Shown here: one piece after another, positions 25,328 to 34,188 of the stretch
Layout of the letters: every line of letters begins with the position of its first letter
Numbering within the stretch: position 1 is the stretch's first letter
Assembly (NCBI GenBank): GCA_964384215.1
Contig: CAYLLB010000006.1
Coordinates: 62,001 to 126,000 of the forward strand
DNA from: JAJFUV01 sp964384215
GTDB taxonomy: Bacteria > Acidobacteriota > Terriglobia > Bryobacterales > Bryobacteraceae
Reading direction: 5' to 3'
Length of the DNA stretch: 64,000 nt
Made by a program: the position numbers and the translations under genes
Notes under the pieces: generated by a model
Told to the model about the DNA's origin: nothing
The model's database searches: none
Seen by the model: only the letters and a program-made list of their open reading frames with translations

Positions 25328-26260
25328 ATGAAAACAGTCTTCCTGGGTACGCCGGCTTTCGCGGTTGCATCTCTGGAAGCCCTGGCCGCCTCCGGCCACG
25401 AAATCCTGGCGGTGTTCACTCAACCGGATCGTCCCAGCGGGCGCGGCCATGCGCTCACCGCACCGCCCGTCAAGCAATTCGCGGCGACACTGGGACTCGC
25501 CGTGCACCAACCCGAGCGCATCCGCCGTCCGGAGGCCGTGGAACTGATTGCGGCGCTGCGGCCCGAAATCATGGTGGTGGTCGGCTACGGGCAGATCATC
25601 CCGCAATCGATCCTGGACATCCCGCCGCGAGGCATCGTGAACGTTCATGCTTCGCTGCTGCCGCGCTACCGCGGTGCCGCGCCCATTCAGTGGGCCATCG
25701 CCAACGGCGACACGCGCACCGGCGTCACCACGATGCGCATCGACGCGGGGCTCGACACCGGCGACATACTGCTCAAGGCCGAGACGGAAATCGGCCGCTT
25801 GGAGACCGCTCCGGAACTGTCCGCCCGCCTTGCGCCGATGGGCGCCGCGCTGCTCATCGAAACGCTCGCAGGGCTCGAACGCGGCACAATCACGCCCATC
25901 CCGCAAGATCCGGGAGAGGCCACCTATGCCCCGGTCCTAAAGAAAGAAGATGGGCTCATCGACTGGCGCCGCCCCGCCGCCGTCATTCACAATCGCGCGC
26001 GCGGATTTGCGCCCTGGCCGGGCGCGCACACTCGTTTCCGCGGACGCGGTTTCCGGATTACCCGAAGCCGCCCTTCCGAGGCCCGGCTAACCGGCGCACC
26101 CGGCTCGCTGCACGTACAGGGGCGGACCTTGCTGGCCTGCTGCGGCGAAGGCGAGGCGCTGGAGTTGATCGAAGTGCAGCCCGAGGGCAAGAGTCCCATG
26201 GCCGCCGCCGATTTTCTGAACGGCTATCGCGTCGTCGACAATGAACAATTGGGAGAATGA
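25328..26260 (+). CDS. fmt: Methionyl-tRNA formyltransferase
   Basis: 310 residues, the usual length. It formylates initiator Met-tRNA with 10-formyl-tetrahydrofolate. The catalytic triad is present: Asn105 and His107 in NVHASLLPRYRGAAPIQ, and Asp143 in GLDTGDIL. The N-terminal formyl-transferase fold opens with VFLGTPAFA, and the smaller C-terminal domain holds the IDWRRPAAVIHNRARGF region. Its stop overlaps the argJ start by 4 bases (ATGA). Confidence 0.95.
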   Translation: MKTVFLGTPAFAVASLEALAASGHEILAVFTQPDRPSGRGHALTAPPVKQFAATLGLAVHQPERIRRPEAVELIAALRPEIMVVVGYGQIIPQSILDIPPRGIVNVHASLLPRYRGAAPIQWAIANGDTRTGVTTMRIDAGLDTGDILLKAETEIGRLETAPELSARLAPMGAALLIETLAGLERGTITPIPQDPGEATYAPVLKKEDGLIDWRRPAAVIHNRARGFAPWPGAHTRFRGRGFRITRSRPSEARLTGAPGSLHVQGRTLLACCGEGEALELIEVQPEGKSPMAAADFLNGYRVVDNEQLGE

Positions 26261-27444
26261 ATAAGTTGAATCTACCGCTTGGTTTCCGTTACGCATCCAC
26301 ATACGCGGGTATCCGCAAGCAGCGCCGCGACGATGTCGCGCTGATTGTCGCCGACACGCCGGCCTCGGCCGCCGCCATGTTTACCACCAACCGCGTGAAA
26401 GCCGCTCCGGTCACGGTGTCGATGGCCAATCTGAAGGCATCGCGCGGCAAGGTTCGCGCCATCGTGGTGAACGCGGGCAACGCGAACTGCGCCACGCGCA
26501 CTGGCAGGAGCGTCGCCATGGCCACGTGCCGCGCTGCCGGCCAAGCACTGGGTTGCCCGGTGACTCAAGTGCTTCTGGCCTCCACCGGCGTCATCGGCGT
26601 GGAGTTGGATGCCGCACTGATCGAGAAAGCAATGCCCAAGCTGGTGAAAGGCTTATCGGCGAGCCGTTTTGACGACGCCGCACAGGCCATCATGACCACC
26701 GATCTCTCCAAGAAGGTGGCCTTCGCCGATGCGCGCTTGAAGGGCGGCCGCGTGCGCATCGCCGGCATGACCAAAGGCTCCGGCATGATCCAGCCGCGCA
26801 TGGCCACCACGCTCGGCTTCGTAATGACCGATGCCGCGGCTACGCCCGCCGTACTGCAACCCTTGTTGCGCCAAGCCATCGAACACAGCTACAACCGGCT
26901 CTCGGTGGACGGCGATACATCCACGAACGACACCGTCGCGCTTCTCGCCAGCGGCGCCTCCGGCGTGAAGGTCACGCCCGCCGATCGCAAAGCCTTCCTG
27001 GCGGCGCTCGAGCGGGTGCTGATAAGCCTGGCCGAGCAAATTGCCCGCGACGGCGAAGGCGCCTCGAAATTCGTAACCATCGAAGTTACTGGCGCCGCCA
27101 GCGACTCCGACGCGGCGCAGATCGCCCGCTCGATCGCCAATTCGCCCTTGGTGAAAACCGCCATCGCCGGTTCGGACCCCAACTGGGGACGCATCCTCTC
27201 CGCCGCCGGAAACGCCGGGGTGAAGCTCGACCCCGCACTCTGCGACGTGAAACTGCAGGGAGTCACGGTGTGCCGCCGGGGCCTCGCGGCAGACTTCGAT
27301 GAACCCGCCCTCAAGCGCAAGCTGGATGAAAAGGAGTGCTTGATCCGGTTTTCCATCCGTGGCAAGGGCCGCGGAAACGCGCGCTTCTGGACCTGCGATT
27401 TCACCGAAGGCTACATTAAGATCAACGCAAGCTACCGAACGTAA
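26257..27444 (+). CDS. argJ: Bifunctional ornithine acetyltransferase/N-acetylglutamate synthase
   Basis: 395 residues. It moves the acetyl group from N-acetylornithine to glutamate, recycling acetyl in arginine synthesis. The self-cleavage site is in TKGSGMIQPRMATTLGF; Thr184 would become the N-terminal nucleophile of the beta chain. VNAGNANCATRTG and the C-terminal NASYRT ending are typical. Whether it also uses acetyl-CoA (bifunctional) cannot be told from sequence alone. It overlaps fmt by 4 bases. Confidence 0.92.
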   Translation: MNKLNLPLGFRYASTYAGIRKQRRDDVALIVADTPASAAAMFTTNRVKAAPVTVSMANLKASRGKVRAIVVNAGNANCATRTGRSVAMATCRAAGQALGCPVTQVLLASTGVIGVELDAALIEKAMPKLVKGLSASRFDDAAQAIMTTDLSKKVAFADARLKGGRVRIAGMTKGSGMIQPRMATTLGFVMTDAAATPAVLQPLLRQAIEHSYNRLSVDGDTSTNDTVALLASGASGVKVTPADRKAFLAALERVLISLAEQIARDGEGASKFVTIEVTGAASDSDAAQIARSIANSPLVKTAIAGSDPNWGRILSAAGNAGVKLDPALCDVKLQGVTVCRRGLAADFDEPALKRKLDEKECLIRFSIRGKGRGNARFWTCDFTEGYIKINASYRT

Positions 27445-27455
27445 AGGATCCACCC

Positions 27456-29429
27456 ATGCGATTCCTCTTCCGTCTGATGCTGCTGGCGGCATCCGCTGCC
27501 CTCGTGTGCTTGGCCGCGTCCGCCATGATCGGCACGGGTGACCGCGTCACTTACGGCCGCGCGGGCGTGCGCGGGCGACTCGCCGTGGGATTGTGGCCGC
27601 ATCCGGTAGCCTTCGACTATGACGGCGACGGCAAGATAGATCTCGTCGTCGGCTGCCCCGACCGCCCCTATAACGGCACCTACCTGTTCCGCAATATCGG
27701 CACGAACCGTGAGCCGCTGTTCGCTCCCGCCGTCCGCCTCGGTAAGGGATTGAAGGATCTGGTGGCGGCCGATTTCAACGGCGACGGCAGGCTGGATCTG
27801 GTCATCAACGGCGGTTACTACAGCGACATCCGCCACAGCGGCTTGAGCGATTACGTGAAGGTGCCTGTCTCGCGCGACTTTCATATTGGGCGCGACGACC
27901 TCTGGTACCCCGTGGATTGGGACAACGACGGCAGGATTGATCTGCTCGAAGGTGTCAGTGACTGGCGCGACTACGGCTGGGACGACGCCTTCAACGAGAA
28001 GGGAGAGTGGACGCGCGGTCCCATACACGGCTACGTCTACTTCCATCGCAACCTGGGCAACAACGATCACCCCGTCTACGCGGCACCGGTCCCGCTCATG
28101 GCCGGCGGCAAGCGCCTGGATCTGCGCGGCAGCCCGTCTCCCAATCCGGTGGACTGGTTCGGCCGCGGGCGTCTCGACCTGATTGGCGGTGATTTCATCG
28201 ACACCATCACCATCTTCGAGAATGTGGGCACGCGGTCGGCGCCACGGCTGGCAGCGGGACGTTTGGTAGAAGCTGGAGGCCAGACCCTGCACTTGGACCT
28301 CTGCATGATTCAGCCGCGAGTGGTGGATTGGTATGGCGACGGACGGCCGCACTTGATCGTGGGGCAGGAGGATGGCACCGTCGTGTGGCTCGAGAACACG
28401 GCGCCTAAAGGACAGCAACCTGTCTTGCAGGCTCCGCGCTATTTCGAGCAATTAGATCCCTTCCTCAAAAGCGGCGCGCTCTCCCGTCCCGTGCCGGTGG
28501 ACTGGAACGGCGACGGACGCCTGGACCTTCTAGCCGGCAACTCTGGCGGCTACATTCAATACTTCGAAAACGTAGGCACGAGAACCGAGGCCGCATGGCA
28601 GGACCGCGGCTATCTGAAAGCGGACGGGAAAACCATCCGCGTAATCGCCGGACCGAACGGTTCGGTGCAAGGGCCTGTAGAAGAGAAGTGGGGTTATTCG
28701 AACCCGGTGGCGGCGGACTGGGATCTGGATGGACGCATCGACCTGGTGGTGAATGATATCTGGGGCAAGGTGGTCTGGTACCGCAACGAGGGGACCCGTA
28801 CAAACCCTCTGCTCGCGAAAGCGCAGCCGGTGGAAGTCGAATGGACCGGCGCGCCGCCCAAACCGCGCTGGGTGTGGTGGACGCCTGGACCGAAGGAACT
28901 GGTGACCCAGTGGCGCACCACGCCCCGGGTGTGCGATTGGAACCGCGACGGCCTGCCGGATCTGGTGATGCTCGACCACGAAGGCTATCTCGCCTTCTAT
29001 GAGCGCTACCGGGACGGCGCAGCGCTCAAGCTGAAACCGCCCGCGCGCATCTTCCTGGATCGTGCCGGAGCGCCGCTGCGGTTGGCCGCGCGGCCCGCGG
29101 GCGGCAGCGGGCGCCGCAAGATCGATACGGCCGATTGGGATGGCGACGGCGACCTGGATCTGATCGTGGACAGCCAGCGCAACGCGGCGTGGTACGAAAA
29201 TGTGGGTACCCAGCAAAAGCCCGTCTTCGTTTACCATCCCGGCCTGGTAGACCGGGATCTCAGCGGCCACAATCCCACACCCGCCACGGGCGACTTCAAC
29301 GGCGACGGCCGCCTCGACATCATCATGGGTGCTGAGGACGGTTTCTTCTACTTCTTCGACCGCCGCTACATCGACAAGATCGCCGGCCGCACAACGTCGC
29401 CGGGCGAAGGGAGTCTACCGAGGCCCTAA
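27456..29429 (+). CDS. Secreted FG-GAP/VCBS repeat protein
   Basis: 657 residues with a signal peptide (about 1-27). At least eight calcium-loop repeats of the FG-GAP/VCBS type are visible: DYDGDGKIDLVVG, DFNGDGRLDLVIN, DWDNDGRIDLLEG, DWNGDGRLDLLAG, DWDLDGRIDLVVN, DWNRDGLPDLVML, DWDGDGDLDLIVD and DFNGDGRLDIIMG. Such repeats fold as an integrin-like beta-propeller that binds calcium and serves in adhesion or glycan/protein binding at the surface. It starts 11 bases after argJ, probably by read-through, and its 3' end overlaps the convergent SGNH gene by 15 bases. No enzyme motif is seen. Confidence 0.8.
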   Translation: MRFLFRLMLLAASAALVCLAASAMIGTGDRVTYGRAGVRGRLAVGLWPHPVAFDYDGDGKIDLVVGCPDRPYNGTYLFRNIGTNREPLFAPAVRLGKGLKDLVAADFNGDGRLDLVINGGYYSDIRHSGLSDYVKVPVSRDFHIGRDDLWYPVDWDNDGRIDLLEGVSDWRDYGWDDAFNEKGEWTRGPIHGYVYFHRNLGNNDHPVYAAPVPLMAGGKRLDLRGSPSPNPVDWFGRGRLDLIGGDFIDTITIFENVGTRSAPRLAAGRLVEAGGQTLHLDLCMIQPRVVDWYGDGRPHLIVGQEDGTVVWLENTAPKGQQPVLQAPRYFEQLDPFLKSGALSRPVPVDWNGDGRLDLLAGNSGGYIQYFENVGTRTEAAWQDRGYLKADGKTIRVIAGPNGSVQGPVEEKWGYSNPVAADWDLDGRIDLVVNDIWGKVVWYRNEGTRTNPLLAKAQPVEVEWTGAPPKPRWVWWTPGPKELVTQWRTTPRVCDWNRDGLPDLVMLDHEGYLAFYERYRDGAALKLKPPARIFLDRAGAPLRLAARPAGGSGRRKIDTADWDGDGDLDLIVDSQRNAAWYENVGTQQKPVFVYHPGLVDRDLSGHNPTPATGDFNGDGRLDIIMGAEDGFFYFFDRRYIDKIAGRTTSPGEGSLPRP

Positions 29430-30071
29430 CGCCTTGCGGATCGACGCCGCCACTTGCCTGGCCAGCGCTTCGGAACCCGCGTCGGTGAAGTGCACGTTCA
29501 CGGGACGCTGGATCTCCTTGAGACGCGGCAGTGCGAAGGCGTACAGATCGTCGATGGCGATACCGCTCTCGTTCATCACGCGCAATGCGGCGGCGTTGTA
29601 AGCAGCCACGTCTTCCGGCTTGCGCGGCGGACTCACGGGTCCATCAGGTACCGGCGTGGTCGTCGCAAAGATTAACTTCGCTCCGGTTAATTTGAGGCGC
29701 GCCACGAACAGGCGGAGATACCGTTCATAGAGCGCCAGCGGCACTTGCGGCTCCCCGTCGCTCATCCGCTTCAAATCGTGAAGCCCGAAGTTGAAGTGAA
29801 TGACGTCCCACTTCTGCTTGCCGAGCCAAGCCTCCATCTGGAACACGCCGTTGCCGCTGGTGCCGCCGTTCATTGGGATGCGTTGTACATTTGCCTCGCT
29901 GGCGAGCAGCTTGCGCACCGGGAGCGTGTAGCCCACCGAGATCGAGTCGCCGATAATCAGCACCCGCGGCAAACCGGGCTGTTCCGCGACCGGGGCGTAT
30001 ACGGGCTCGATCTGCGCTTGAGCGAACGCCGTCGCGCCCAAAAGACAGAGCAGCATTGCGGGAAGCTTCAT
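29415..30071 (-). CDS. Secreted SGNH/GDSL-family hydrolase
   Basis: 218 residues from ATG 30071 with a signal peptide (MKLPAMLLCLLGATAFAQA). The nucleophile block is IIGDSISVGY (Ser43), the GLHDLK region near residue 100 matches block III, and VHFTDAGSEALA carries the catalytic histidine. The Asp that usually sits three residues before this His is not at the standard place. Relatives are esterases such as sugar deacetylases, so removal of acetyl groups from plant glycans is a fair guess. The open frame extends upstream, but that part overlaps the NfrB-like gene and is not coding. Confidence 0.75.
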   Translation of the reverse strand: MKLPAMLLCLLGATAFAQAQIEPVYAPVAEQPGLPRVLIIGDSISVGYTLPVRKLLASEANVQRIPMNGGTSGNGVFQMEAWLGKQKWDVIHFNFGLHDLKRMSDGEPQVPLALYERYLRLFVARLKLTGAKLIFATTTPVPDGPVSPPRKPEDVAAYNAAALRVMNESGIAIDDLYAFALPRLKEIQRPVNVHFTDAGSEALARQVAASIRKALGPR

Positions 30072-30103
30072 GCTCACGATTCTGCCACAAGGCGACGTCA
30101 CAC

Positions 30104-31906
30104 TTACAGCAGTTCTTCGCGCAGCCGTTCGAAGTTGCTCGACGTAACCAATTGGAACCGCACACCCAGGCGCGTGAGTTTTCGCAGAGATTTGTGAAAG
30201 TCGCCGCCGGGCAATTCCGGGCCGGCCAGGAACAGGTCCCCCTCTTCCACCCGGAAGGGCATCACGCGCCACTGGCGTACAAAATGCGCCGGCAGGGCCC
30301 GGGAAACCCGCAGCGGGATAAGGCTCGCATCCAGCCATTCGAGCGGAACGTTGTCGCGCAGGCTCAGCGCCTCGTAGTTATCCTGTTCGCTCAACTTGCC
30401 CAGCCGCACTAGGTACTCGCCGATGGACATACCGGCAGGCTTGCTCGCCAGAGCGGCTTTCAGTTCCTCGGCGCTGATGAAAGCCGAGCTCACCAGGATC
30501 TCTTCGAGCGTGCGCTTGTGCGCAACCAGCGCGTTTCTGGATGGGTAGGCATGCTCAGTCTTGAACCATACGAGCGGGCGCGCTTGAACCCGCGCCGACA
30601 AGTAGCGCCAGAGCGCCGCCGCGGTGGCGAGGAAGTTGATCCAGTTTGCCCAGCCTATGCGGACAGGCACCCCCATGGCGAATCGCCAGCCGTAAATCCT
30701 CCCCACCGCGCCCATGCGGATGGCCGTGGCCACCGTCTGTATTGCCAGGTTCGCGATGAGCAGCCACTCGGTCAGCGGCGCTTTGGCTACGGCGGCTAGC
30801 CCCCAGTTCGTTCCGCGCCACACGCTCCAGCCCCAGGTCGCCGCGCCGTAGCAGAAGATGGCGTTGGTCAGAATCGTGATGAAACTGCCTGCGAGACACT
30901 TCCTGTCGCGCCAATACCAATAAAGCACGCGCGGGTTGCCACGCCATCCGTGCCGCTGCCAGCCTTGCAGCGATATCCCCATCACCCAGCGCGTTCGCTG
31001 GCGGATGGATTCGCGGAAGTTCCGGGGAAAGTACTCGCGCGTGGCCACGGGTTTCGTATTCTCGAAACAGATCGGCAGGAACGTCTGCTTGCAGCCCAAT
31101 GCGTGCAGGCGGATGCCGTTCTCATAATCTTCGGTCAGGCACTCGGGCTCGAACACCCGGTTCGCAGAGCTTCCGGCAAGCTTGTCCAACGCTTCCCGCC
31201 GGTACCCTGTGCCTACGCCGTTTGAAGGAATGAACGAGCCGAGCAGTTGCCGCGCGCGGATGTCCTTGGTCTGGTATTCGGCGAATTCGTCGCAGTAGAC
31301 ACCATGAGTAAGCTGGCGCAGTGGGGTCTCGAGCGGCAGCACCGGCACCTGCACAAAATCGCAGGTCTCGGTGAAGTAGTTGATGCGCCGCAGAGAGTCG
31401 GGATGGATCAAATCTTCGGCGTCGTGCGTCACGACCACGTCGTAGTGCACGCCGCGCTGCTCTTCCACGAGCAGCATGTGCTGATAGATCCAGTTCAGGC
31501 AGTCGGCCTTCGACGTAGGGCCATCGTGTGGGCAGACGGCCAAGTGCACCCTCGGCCAGCGCGCACATGCTTCGCGCACAGCAGCGAGCGTTTCCGCATC
31601 GTTGGGGTAGACGCCCACCAGAAAGTCGTAGTTCGCATACCGAATGGCGGCAAGGTTGTGCTCCAGCATGGCGCCGATCACGCCCGATTCGTGCCACAGT
31701 GGCACGAAGATCGCCATCCGTTTTTCGGGCGTCCCGGCCAATTGCTTCTCCGTGGCTTGGAGCGCCGCGCCGCCGCCACAGAGACGGCCCCGAATCCAGT
31801 CGAGCAGGCACACCGCTGCCAGCACCATGTCGTCGATTCCGCTGATGAGAATCCAGACGCTCAGCGGCGCTAGAGCCGCGGCGATCCATTGGTCGGCACA
31901 CGTCAT
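30104..31906 (-). CDS. NfrB-like membrane glycosyltransferase with MshEN domain
   Basis: 600 residues. A family-2 glycosyltransferase domain has the metal motif HDAED (162-165), a TED acceptor motif (258-260) and QRTRW (303-307). It is flanked by an N-terminal hydrophobic segment and several membrane segments at about 340-435. The C-terminal 135 residues match the MshEN (T2SSE_N) fold: LEEILVSSAFISAEELKAAL, then IGEYLVRLGKLSEQ. In E. coli NfrB this domain binds cyclic di-GMP and activates synthesis of a secreted glycan. The usual partner NfrA (TPR/outer membrane) is not seen nearby. A diguanylate cyclase is encoded elsewhere in the window. Confidence 0.8.
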   Translation of the reverse strand: MTCADQWIAAALAPLSVWILISGIDDMVLAAVCLLDWIRGRLCGGGAALQATEKQLAGTPEKRMAIFVPLWHESGVIGAMLEHNLAAIRYANYDFLVGVYPNDAETLAAVREACARWPRVHLAVCPHDGPTSKADCLNWIYQHMLLVEEQRGVHYDVVVTHDAEDLIHPDSLRRINYFTETCDFVQVPVLPLETPLRQLTHGVYCDEFAEYQTKDIRARQLLGSFIPSNGVGTGYRREALDKLAGSSANRVFEPECLTEDYENGIRLHALGCKQTFLPICFENTKPVATREYFPRNFRESIRQRTRWVMGISLQGWQRHGWRGNPRVLYWYWRDRKCLAGSFITILTNAIFCYGAATWGWSVWRGTNWGLAAVAKAPLTEWLLIANLAIQTVATAIRMGAVGRIYGWRFAMGVPVRIGWANWINFLATAAALWRYLSARVQARPLVWFKTEHAYPSRNALVAHKRTLEEILVSSAFISAEELKAALASKPAGMSIGEYLVRLGKLSEQDNYEALSLRDNVPLEWLDASLIPLRVSRALPAHFVRQWRVMPFRVEEGDLFLAGPELPGGDFHKSLRKLTRLGVRFQLVTSSNFERLREELL

Positions 31907-31987
31907 CCACGTTCGGCGCCCAACTGTCGGCCTACCTTATGTAGTGCGCCGGATGCCTCAAAGTTTGCCCGGATTGTTGGCGGTTTG

Positions 31988-31996
31988 TGTCACAAT
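31988..31996 (+). promoter_or_regulatory. Extended -10 directly before the phosphoesterase start
   Basis: TGTCACAAT (TG, one base, CACAAT) ends 6 bases before the ATG at 32003. No SD is visible, so the message may be leaderless. Confidence 0.35.
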
Positions 31997-32002
31997 GGCG
32001 CC

Positions 32003-32908
32003 ATGACCCATCCGAACCGGAACTGGATCGCCGGCCTGCTCGCCGTGACCTTGTTTGTTGGCTTGGTGGCGTTTCGCGCCACCGCCGGCGAGGACAACGA
32101 CTTCCACTTCTCGATCATCGGCGACCGGACCGGATCGCCGGCCGCTCAAGTCTACGGACGCGTCTGGCGCGAGGTCGATATGCTGCACCCGGCGTTTGTC
32201 ATCAACGTAGGCGACACCATCCAGGGGGGCGGCGATGCCAGAATCGAGGAACAGTGGAAGGAAATCAAGACCCTGTTCAATCGCTACAATCACTACCCGC
32301 TGTACCTGGTGCCGGGCAATCACGACGTGTTTTCGGAAGCGTCCGAGAAGGCTTTCGTCCGCGAGACCGGCCGCGCCGTGCATTACAGCTTCGATTACCA
32401 GAACGCTCATATCACCGTGCTCGATAACAGCCGTGGCATGGAGTTGAGCGCCGCCGAACTGCAGTTCCTCGAATCCGACCTGGCCCAGTACGAGGCGCGG
32501 CATCCCAAGTTCGTTTTCTTTCACAAACCGTTCTGGATTCCGCTGGTGCGCGTGGGCAGCGGCGAATTCGCCTTGCACAAGCTGGCCAAGAAGTACGGCG
32601 TCGACTACATCGTCAGCGGGCACGGCCACACCTTCATGCGCTTGCCGTTCGACGGCGTGGTTTACATGGAAGTGGGATCGAGCGGTGGAGGGGTCGAAAA
32701 GAAGATCGAACGGGGGGCCGGCTTCAACGATGGTGTCTTCTTCCACCACGTATGGGTCTACGTGAAGGGCGGTAAGGTCAGCATGACCGTGAAGGAGCTC
32801 GACGGCCAGCGAGGTCAAGGGCGTATGTTCCGCGCTGAAGACTGGGATGAGCGTGGTCCCCACTTCGACACGAGCGACCCCGCCAACACAGACAAACCCG
32901 CAACGTAG
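32003..32908 (+). CDS. Exported calcineurin-like metallophosphoesterase
   Basis: 301 residues from ATG 32003 with a signal-anchor or signal peptide (about 8-29). The two-metal phosphoesterase motifs are FSIIGDRTG (Asp41, in place of the usual D-x-H), NVGDTIQGG (Asp71), PGNHD (105-108), FHKPF and SGHGHTFMR. The His normally following the first Asp is Arg here, as in a number of family members. It acts outside the cytoplasm on an unknown phosphoester. It is divergent from the NfrB-like gene, and the superoxide dismutase gene follows after 61 bases. Confidence 0.75.
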   Translation: MTHPNRNWIAGLLAVTLFVGLVAFRATAGEDNDFHFSIIGDRTGSPAAQVYGRVWREVDMLHPAFVINVGDTIQGGGDARIEEQWKEIKTLFNRYNHYPLYLVPGNHDVFSEASEKAFVRETGRAVHYSFDYQNAHITVLDNSRGMELSAAELQFLESDLAQYEARHPKFVFFHKPFWIPLVRVGSGEFALHKLAKKYGVDYIVSGHGHTFMRLPFDGVVYMEVGSSGGGVEKKIERGAGFNDGVFFHHVWVYVKGGKVSMTVKELDGQRGQGRMFRAEDWDERGPHFDTSDPANTDKPAT

Positions 32909-32969
32909 AAGTTTTTCAGCATCCAGCCGCCATACCATTACATCCAACAGGGTGAAACAGGAGACAAAC

Positions 32970-33584
32970 ATGGCCTTCACCCTTGACCCGCTACCTTATG
33001 CCCACGATGCGCTGGAGCCTTACATCGACAAGGCGACCATGGAGCTGCACCACGGCAAGCATCACGCGACTTACGTCGCGAATCTGAACAAGGCGCTCGA
33101 ATCCGCTCCCGAACTGGCCTCGCGCAGCCTGGAACAGTTGCTCGCCAACAACCTGGTTGCGGTTCCCGAATCCATTCGCACTGCGGTTCGCAACAACGGC
33201 GGCGGCCACTTCAACCACGCGCTGTTCTGGCAGATCATGGCGCCCAAAGGCGGCGGACAGCCTGGCGGAAAGCTGGCAGAAGCCATCGCTGGCACTTTCG
33301 GTAGCTTTGACAATTTTAAGGAGAAGTTCACCGCCGCTGCCATGGGCCGGTTCGGTTCCGGCTGGGCGTGGCTGGTAAAGAACGGCGCGGGCAAGTTGGA
33401 AGTCTATTCGACGGCCAACCAGGATTCGCCCGTGAGTGAGGGCAAGACGCCACTGGCGGCGCTGGACGTCTGGGAGCACGCCTACTATCTGAAGTATCAG
33501 AACCGGCGAGCCGAATACGTAAGTGCCTGGTGGAACGTCGTGAACTGGGCCGAGATTGAGAAGCGGTTCAGTTCAGTACGGTAA
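32970..33584 (+). CDS. sodA: Manganese-type superoxide dismutase
   Basis: 204 residues. It converts superoxide to oxygen and hydrogen peroxide. Metal ligands are His27 (ELHHGKHHATYV), His83 (GGHFNHALFW), Asp166 and His170 (LDVWEHAYYLKY). The Gln of STANQDSP marks the Mn type rather than the Fe type; cambialistic use cannot be excluded. No signal peptide, so cytoplasmic. I chose ATG 32970 because ACAGGAGA lies just upstream; the frame is open further upstream, but that part overlaps the phosphoesterase gene. A strong terminator follows. Confidence 0.92.
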   Translation: MAFTLDPLPYAHDALEPYIDKATMELHHGKHHATYVANLNKALESAPELASRSLEQLLANNLVAVPESIRTAVRNNGGGHFNHALFWQIMAPKGGGQPGGKLAEAIAGTFGSFDNFKEKFTAAAMGRFGSGWAWLVKNGAGKLEVYSTANQDSPVSEGKTPLAALDVWEHAYYLKYQNRRAEYVSAWWNVVNWAEIEKRFSSVR

Positions 33585-33623
33585 GCCACGGCGGAAACTG
33601 GGACTTCCGTGTCCTGTGGCTGA

Positions 33624-33660
33624 GAGGGCGGCCTTCCCCGGCCGCCCTCCTTTTGTTTTT
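33624..33660 (+). terminator. Rho-independent terminator after sodA
   Basis: GAGGGCGGCC (33624-33633) pairs perfectly with GGCCGCCCTC (33640-33649) around TTCCCC, then CTTTTGTTTTT. An outer AGCCAC (33585-33590) and GTGGCT (33616-33621) pair lies just before it. Confidence 0.92.
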
Positions 33661-33749
33661 CGCCTCAAACATCACCAAGGCATCCACTCAGTCCATCTGG
33701 AATCTGAAAGGATTCAATTGCTCGCGGCATACCGTTCTTGAGGCAGAAC

Positions 33750-34115
33750 ATGGCACGACCAACTCTCGACTGGCTGCTCTTGGCCACCCGCATTCTGATG
33801 ATCCTTTGGGCCGGCTTCTGGACCTGGTTCGGCTTGGCTGGCGGTATCGCGGAAGGACTTCAACCGATTGGAGTTCTGATACACACTGCGGTCCCGGGTC
33901 TCTTCTTCGGCTTACTTGTTCTGATCGCCTGGCGGTGGCCTACCGCAGGCGGCTTCGTATTGTTGGCCGCCGGCGTGGCTGTATCGATCGCGTACCCAAT
34001 CGTGTTTGCGCGCATGCCAGCCGCGACGCGGAACTTCGTACTTCTCACGATGGCGGCACCACCCCTGATTTGTGGGGTCCTGTTGCTGTTGAACGCCAGA
34101 CTTCAACACCGCTGA
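33750..34115 (+). CDS. Small four-helix membrane protein of unknown function
   Basis: 121 residues from ATG 33750, with GAGGC just upstream as a weak SD; a TTG at 33738 would add four residues. Four hydrophobic segments are visible (WLLLATRILMILWAGFW, AVPGLFFGLLVLIAW, GGFVLLAAGVAVSIAY, MAAPPLICGVLLLL), with very few charged residues between them. I recognise no family or motif. It stands alone after the sodA terminator and before the MFS gene. Choice of this frame over an overlapping open frame rests on the clear membrane pattern. Confidence 0.55.
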   Translation: MARPTLDWLLLATRILMILWAGFWTWFGLAGGIAEGLQPIGVLIHTAVPGLFFGLLVLIAWRWPTAGGFVLLAAGVAVSIAYPIVFARMPAATRNFVLLTMAAPPLICGVLLLLNARLQHR

Positions 34116-34150
34116 ACACGTCCGGTGGCCGGCAGAGGCTGCAAGCGTAT

Positions 34151-34180
34151 TTGACCTGCGCCGCCGTGGCACGTTACGCT
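34151..34180 (+). promoter_or_regulatory. Possible promoter for the MFS carrier gene
   Basis: TTGACC (34151-34156, 5 of 6) and TACGCT (34175-34180, 3 of 6) are 18 bases apart and end 8 bases before the ATG. No SD is visible. Confidence 0.3.
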
Positions 34181-34188
34181 GTCACGAA

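Noticed and set aside
30104..31906. Phage link of the NfrB-like gene
   Set aside because: The family is often named after phage N4 adsorption, but it is a host glycosyltransferase and no phage gene is nearby.
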